A stretch of DNA of 18,174 nucleotides, from assembly GCA_964418645.1 (NCBI GenBank), contig CAYQME010000048.1:1-18174 (forward strand), read 5' to 3'. Positions within the stretch are counted from its first letter, which is position 1. Each line of letters starts with the position of its first letter. The translations under genes were made by a program, and so were the position numbers. The notes below the pieces were generated by a model, which worked only from the letters and a program-made list of their open reading frames with translations, made no database searches and was not told where the DNA came from. This document shows, in pieces, positions 14,819 to 18,174 of the stretch. The DNA is from JAADHG01 sp964418645 (lineage in GTDB: Bacteria; Bacteroidota; Bacteroidia; Flavobacteriales; Flavobacteriaceae).

Positions 14819-16462
14819 ATGAAGAATATAATATTTTTGTTGTACGTATTTATTAGCTATAATTTTAGTAGTGCTCAAGATAAAATCGTTGAATCTTCCA
14901 ATCCAAAATTAGTTGTTGGTATTGTTGTAGATCAAATGCGATACGATTATTTAACCCGATTTCACAATAAATATGGTGAAGGTGGTTTTAAACGAATGGT
15001 AAATAAAGGTTTCAATTGTAAAAACAATCATTATAATTATATACCAACATATACAGGCCCAGGGCATGCTTCGATTTATACAGGAACAACACCAAAATAT
15101 CATGGCATAATTTCTAATAATTGGTATGATAAAGAGGTAAATAAAAGTGTGTATTGTGCTGGAGACGATTCAGTGCAATCTGTAGGAACTTCCAGTGTCG
15201 CGGGACAAATGTCACCACATAGAATGTTAACCACTTCATTTGCTGACGAAAACAGGTTGTTTACGCAAATGCAAGGAAAAACTATTGGCATTTCAATTAA
15301 AGATAGAGGCGCCATTTTGCCAGCAGGTCATACTGCTAATGCTGCGTATTGGTTTCATGGTAAAGACGAAGGTAATTTTATTACGAGCTCTTTTTATATG
15401 AGTGAACTGCCGAAATGGGTGCAAAAATTTAATAAGAAGAAAAACGTTGCATCTTATTTAAAAGAGTGGAACACCTTGTATGATATATCTACTTATGTTG
15501 AAAGCGGAGACGATTTAAACAATTTTGAAGGCGGATTTAATGGTAAAGATACACCAACGTTTCCGTATGATTTATCAGTTTTAAAGGATAAGAATGGTGG
15601 GTTTGATATTTTAAAAGTAACGCCTTATGGTAATAGTATCATTGCCGATTTTGCCATAGCCGCATTAGATGGTGAGCAATTGGGGCAAGATAATATTACT
15701 GATGTTTTGACTGTAAGTTTTTCAAGTACGGATTATGTGGGTCACAATTTTGGTGTTAACTCAAAAGAAGTTGAAGATACATATATTCGTTTAGATAAGG
15801 ATTTGGAACGATTTTTTAAAGCTCTAGATATTAAAGTTGGAAAAGGAAATTACACAGTGTTTTTAACAGCAGATCATGGAGCTGTTAATGTGCCAGCATA
15901 TTTGCAAACTGTTAAAATTCCTTCGGGTTATTTAAATAATCGTGAAGCTAAAATTAAGCTTAGTGCTTTTATGAAAAATACTTATGGTGCAACAGATTTA
16001 ATCGAAAATGTAAGCAACAGTCAAATATTTTTAAATAGAGCAAAGATATTGGAGCTTAAGTTAAATTTAGAAGCTGTTCAAAAAGCGATTGTAAACGAAA
16101 TAATTAATTATAAAGATGTAGATAAAGCTTACACAGCTTCGTATATGGGAGATGCATCGTTTGATAGAGGTATAGAACTCTTATTACAAAACGGATTTAA
16201 CCAAAAACGTTCAGGAGATGTATTGATTGTTTATAGTCCTGCATATATTTCGTACAGTAAAACAGGTTCTACTCATGGGTCAGGACTAAATTATGATACA
16301 CATGTGCCATTGTTGTTTTTTGGAAAAGGAATTAAAAAAGGAAGTACAGTTACTAAAACAAGAGTCGTAGATATAGCACCTACCATTTCAGCTTTGTTAG
16401 GAATTAGTTTTCCAAATGGAGCCATAGGAAACCCTTTAGAGTTGGTACTTCAACAAGATTGA
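14819..16462 (+). CDS. pafA: PafA-type alkaline phosphatase
   Basis: A periplasmic, zinc-dependent phosphomonoesterase of the alkaline phosphatase superfamily, 547 aa, with a signal peptide ending SSAQ (residue 20). It corresponds closely to Elizabethkingia PafA. Compared with the residues I recall for that enzyme, D38 (VVDQMRYDY), nucleophile T79 (PTYTGPGHA), N100 (SNNWYD), D305 and H309 (STDYVGH), D352 and H353 (TADHGA) and H486 (STHGS) occur at identical numbers. The pair K162/R164 falls at K161/R163 (KDRGAILPAGH). All metal ligands and monoester-selecting residues are thus present, so an active PafA is expected, releasing phosphate from organic esters. It is divergent from mlaE, with a -7 element upstream. 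Its stop lies 1 nt from the convergent engB stop. Confidence 0.93.
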   Translation: MKNIIFLLYVFISYNFSSAQDKIVESSNPKLVVGIVVDQMRYDYLTRFHNKYGEGGFKRMVNKGFNCKNNHYNYIPTYTGPGHASIYTGTTPKYHGIISNNWYDKEVNKSVYCAGDDSVQSVGTSSVAGQMSPHRMLTTSFADENRLFTQMQGKTIGISIKDRGAILPAGHTANAAYWFHGKDEGNFITSSFYMSELPKWVQKFNKKKNVASYLKEWNTLYDISTYVESGDDLNNFEGGFNGKDTPTFPYDLSVLKDKNGGFDILKVTPYGNSIIADFAIAALDGEQLGQDNITDVLTVSFSSTDYVGHNFGVNSKEVEDTYIRLDKDLERFFKALDIKVGKGNYTVFLTADHGAVNVPAYLQTVKIPSGYLNNREAKIKLSAFMKNTYGATDLIENVSNSQIFLNRAKILELKLNLEAVQKAIVNEIINYKDVDKAYTASYMGDASFDRGIELLLQNGFNQKRSGDVLIVYSPAYISYSKTGSTHGSGLNYDTHVPLLFFGKGIKKGSTVTKTRVVDIAPTISALLGISFPNGAIGNPLELVLQQD

Positions 16463-16463
16463 T

Positions 16464-17066
16464 TTAATCTTTTATTTCAGCGTTAATAGACGCAATGTAG
16501 TTGAGCAATTTATCTTTGCCAATACTTTTTGAAGATGAGGTTATAAAATAGTTTGGTAGTTTTTTCCAAGTTTCAAGAAGGGTGCTTTTGTAATCTTCAA
16601 TATGATTTTCAATAGCTTTAGGTTTCAATTTATCGGCTTTAGTAAAAATAATTGAAAACGGAATCATATGTTCACCTAACCAACTCATAAAATTTAAATC
16701 TATAGGTTGTGGTTTGTGCCGAATATCAACTAGAACAAATGCCGAAACAAGCTTTTCGCGTTTTTCAAAATAAGCGGTTATAAATTTTTGAAATACTTTT
16801 TTTGAAGACTTTGATACTCTAGCATATCCATATCCAGGTAAATCTACTAAATACCAATTCTTATTTATAATAAAGTGATTTATAAGTTGAGTCTTTCCTG
16901 GTCTTCCAGACGTTTTAGCAAGATTTTTTCGATCGGTAAGCATGTTTATTAATGATGATTTACCAACATTACTTCTACCAATAAAAGCGTACTCAGGAAT
17001 ATTATTATTTGGGCATTTAGCAACATCTTGATTGCTTATAACAAACTCTGCTGATTCAATTTTCAT
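16464..17066 (-). CDS. engB: Ribosome-assembly GTPase EngB (YihA/YsxC)
   Basis: A TRAFAC-class GTP-binding protein (200 aa) needed for maturation of the large ribosomal subunit. G1 is GRSNVGKSS (30-38), the switch I region is TSGRPGKTQ with G2 Thr, G3 is DLPGYGYA (75-82, with the tyrosines typical of EngB), G4 is TKAD (142-145) and G5 is TSSS (176-179). Length and all motifs are complete. It starts 10 nt after the stop of the hydrolase gene and shares its promoter. It is convergent with pafA with a single base between stops, leaving no room for a conventional terminator. Confidence 0.96.
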   Translation of the reverse strand: MKIESAEFVISNQDVAKCPNNNIPEYAFIGRSNVGKSSLINMLTDRKNLAKTSGRPGKTQLINHFIINKNWYLVDLPGYGYARVSKSSKKVFQKFITAYFEKREKLVSAFVLVDIRHKPQPIDLNFMSWLGEHMIPFSIIFTKADKLKPKAIENHIEDYKSTLLETWKKLPNYFITSSSKSIGKDKLLNYIASINAEIKD

Positions 17067-17076
17067 AATGGAAATC

Positions 17077-17841
17077 TTAGAATTTTCTATCAGTCAACCA
17101 TTTTAAAAGAATCTGGTTGAATTCTACAGGGTGCTCCATCATTGCTGCATGACCACATTTATCAATCCAAAACAAGTCTGAATCAGGTAATAGTTCCTGA
17201 AAAACTTCGGCGACTTCAGGTGGAGTTACTGCATCGTTTTTCCCCCAAATAATGCAAGTGGGTGTATGCATATTAGGTAGATCTTTAGACATATTATGTC
17301 TTATAGCACTTTTTGCAATTGCTAGGGTTTTAATAAGTTTATTTCTATCGTTTACAGTAGCATATACATCGTCAACAATTTCTTTAGTAGCAATTGCTGG
17401 ATTATAAAAAACATCTTGAGCTTTTTTCTTAATTACTTCGTAATCGCTACGTTTAGTATAACCACTTCCCATAGCGCTTTCATACAAACCAGAACTTCCA
17501 GTAATTACTAGTGCTTTTACTTTTTCCGAGTATAGTTTAGTGTGATATAAAGCAATATGGCCTCCTAATGAGTTACCTAAAAGGATAACATTGTCAAATT
17601 TTTTATGCGCTATAAAATCATATAAATATTTTGCGAAAAATTTCACATTAGTTTTTAAAAGAGACATTGTATAAAGAGGTAATTCTGGGATAACAACTTT
17701 ATAACCTTTATTACTAAAAAAATCAGTGACTTCATCAAAATTACTAAGACCTCCCATCAAGCCATGAAGTATAATAATAGGACTGCCTTCTCCTACTTCT
17801 ATATAGCTATATTTGCCTTCTTTTTTTAAAGTATGAGTCAT
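17077..17841 (-). CDS. Alpha/beta hydrolase
   Basis: A cytoplasmic alpha/beta-hydrolase-fold enzyme of 254 aa without a signal peptide. The oxyanion region is LHGLMGG (25-31), the nucleophile elbow GNSLGGH gives S91, the acid is D203 in WGKNDAVTPP, and the catalytic His is H231 in CGHAAMMEHP. A complete triad argues for an active esterase or C-C hydrolase. The substrate cannot be told from sequence. It precedes engB by 10 nt in one transcription unit and sits upstream of the presumed dcw cluster in divergent orientation, an arrangement I recall from other Flavobacteriaceae. Confidence 0.88.
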   Translation of the reverse strand: MTHTLKKEGKYSYIEVGEGSPIIILHGLMGGLSNFDEVTDFFSNKGYKVVIPELPLYTMSLLKTNVKFFAKYLYDFIAHKKFDNVILLGNSLGGHIALYHTKLYSEKVKALVITGSSGLYESAMGSGYTKRSDYEVIKKKAQDVFYNPAIATKEIVDDVYATVNDRNKLIKTLAIAKSAIRHNMSKDLPNMHTPTCIIWGKNDAVTPPEVAEVFQELLPDSDLFWIDKCGHAAMMEHPVEFNQILLKWLTDRKF

Positions 17842-17867
17842 GTTTTAGTTGTGGTTTCTCTTAAAGG

Positions 17868-17875
17868 CAAATCTA
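17868..17875 (-). promoter_or_regulatory. -7 promoter element for hydrolase-engB
   Basis: On the minus strand this reads TAGATTTG, an exact TAnnTTTG match, 26 nt upstream of the hydrolase ATG. The identical octamer occurs at 18161-18168 in the mraZ-type promoter. No good -33 TTG is seen. Confidence 0.5.
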
Positions 17876-18003
17876 CATAAATTTATTTTAAGATGAAGTG
17901 TAGGAAGTAAACAATAGGAATAATTGAATACTTGTAAATGAGCATGTTTTTTATAATGTAATAGATTTAATATTCTCGCCTCTATCAATCTTTTTTTGAG
18001 TTC

Positions 18004-18020
18004 TTAACATGTGATGTTAA
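18004..18020. promoter_or_regulatory. Palindrome TTAACAT-GTG-ATGTTAA
   Basis: A perfect 7-bp dyad with a 3-nt spacer, about 105 bp upstream of the MraZ-like boxes. Its size and symmetry fit a dimeric transcription-factor site. No known regulator motif is matched. Confidence 0.4.
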
Positions 18021-18124
18021 TTATTTCACCCACATTTTAACTTTCTGGTTTACAGATGTTATCTCTTGCTTTTGGATTGTTTTTTAACGAGTTATTTTGC
18101 TTTTGATAGAAATTTATTAACAAA

Positions 18125-18148
18125 GTGGAGTAAAGTGGTAAAAAGTGG
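18125..18148 (+). promoter_or_regulatory. MraZ-type operator: three GTGG boxes at 10-bp spacing
   Basis: GTGG occurs at 18125, 18135 and 18145, each preceded mostly by A residues, giving direct repeats one helical turn apart. MraZ is known to bind three or four such TGGG/GTGG-type direct repeats with 10-bp periodicity in front of its own gene, at the head of the division and cell-wall cluster. The hydrolase-engB pair just upstream fits this location. The gene itself would begin beyond the window. Confidence 0.8.
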
Positions 18149-18160
18149 TAATATTTTTAT

Positions 18161-18168
18161 TAGATTTG
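18161..18168 (+). promoter_or_regulatory. -7 promoter element of presumed mraZ operon
   Basis: TAGATTTG matches TAnnTTTG exactly. The GTGG boxes occupy the -20 to -40 region relative to it, so a bound MraZ would cover the polymerase site, consistent with autorepression. Confidence 0.6.
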
Positions 18169-18174
18169 AAGTTA

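Larger units (their letters stand above)
17842..18174. other. Noncoding region between hydrolase and presumed mraZ
   Basis: These 333 nt contain no credible ORF or structured RNA. They hold the hydrolase promoter element, a 17-bp palindrome at 18004-18020, three MraZ-like boxes and a -7 element at the right edge. Confidence 0.7.

Noticed and set aside
17932..17957. Sigma70-like TTGTAA...TATAAT
   Set aside because: The spacer is only 14 nt, and Bacteroidetes use TAnnTTTG/-33 TTG promoters rather than this type.
1..18174. CRISPR arrays, tRNA or rRNA genes, IS elements, prophage
   Set aside because: No regularly spaced direct repeats with spacers, no tRNA-like cloverleaf sequence, no transposase or integrase motifs were seen.

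Overview
The window is an AT-rich chromosomal segment of a flavobacterium (Bacteroidota, probably a marine member of the Flavobacteriaceae). The evidence is a secreted protein with a type B T9SS sorting domain, a PafA-type alkaline phosphatase, a DUF6263 lipid-free secreted protein, a Bacteroidetes-style SprT/ManC/DUF389 gene run, -7 elements of the form TAnnTTTG, and few recognisable Shine-Dalgarno sequences. The genus cannot be fixed from the sequence. Two runs of exactly 100 N (6747-6846 and 8956-9055) are scaffold gaps, and each interrupts a gene.

Layout. 102-3344 (+): a 1080-residue modular T9SS cell-surface protein. 3392-8305 (-): an amino-acid degradation cluster read right to left: tyrosine phenol-lyase, tryptophanase (broken by gap 1), an MFS transporter, and a D-threonine aldolase/D-serine dehydratase-fold enzyme. 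The last two are translationally coupled. 8513-about 9080 (+): a secreted protein broken by gap 2. 9154-13198 (+): a DUF6263 secreted protein, an SprT-like metalloprotein, mannose-1-phosphate guanylyltransferase and a DUF389 membrane protein, tightly packed except for a cluster of hairpin repeats between sprT and manC. 13207-14711 (-): an MlaF/MlaE ABC transporter pair with overlapping stop and start codons. 14819-16462 (+): PafA alkaline phosphatase. 16464-17841 (-): an alpha/beta hydrolase and the EngB ribosome-assembly GTPase. 17842-18174: noncoding. It ends in three GTGG boxes spaced 10 bp apart plus a -7 element, which looks like the MraZ-controlled promoter of the cell-wall/division (dcw) cluster whose first gene lies just beyond the window.

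How the genes fit together. The most distinctive block is the lyase cluster. The two beta-eliminating lyases are close paralogues, but their specificity residues differ: the upstream copy carries every catalytic residue of Citrobacter tyrosine phenol-lyase at a constant +3 offset, while the downstream copy carries tryptophanase residues. Together they would release phenol and indole, each with pyruvate and ammonia. The third PLP enzyme has the His-x-Cys metal site of D-serine dehydratase, which would also yield pyruvate and ammonia. The rest is mostly housekeeping or envelope biology: GDP-mannose supply, lipid transport, phosphate scavenging, ribosome assembly and division-cluster control. I see no phage, IS element, CRISPR array, tRNA or rRNA.
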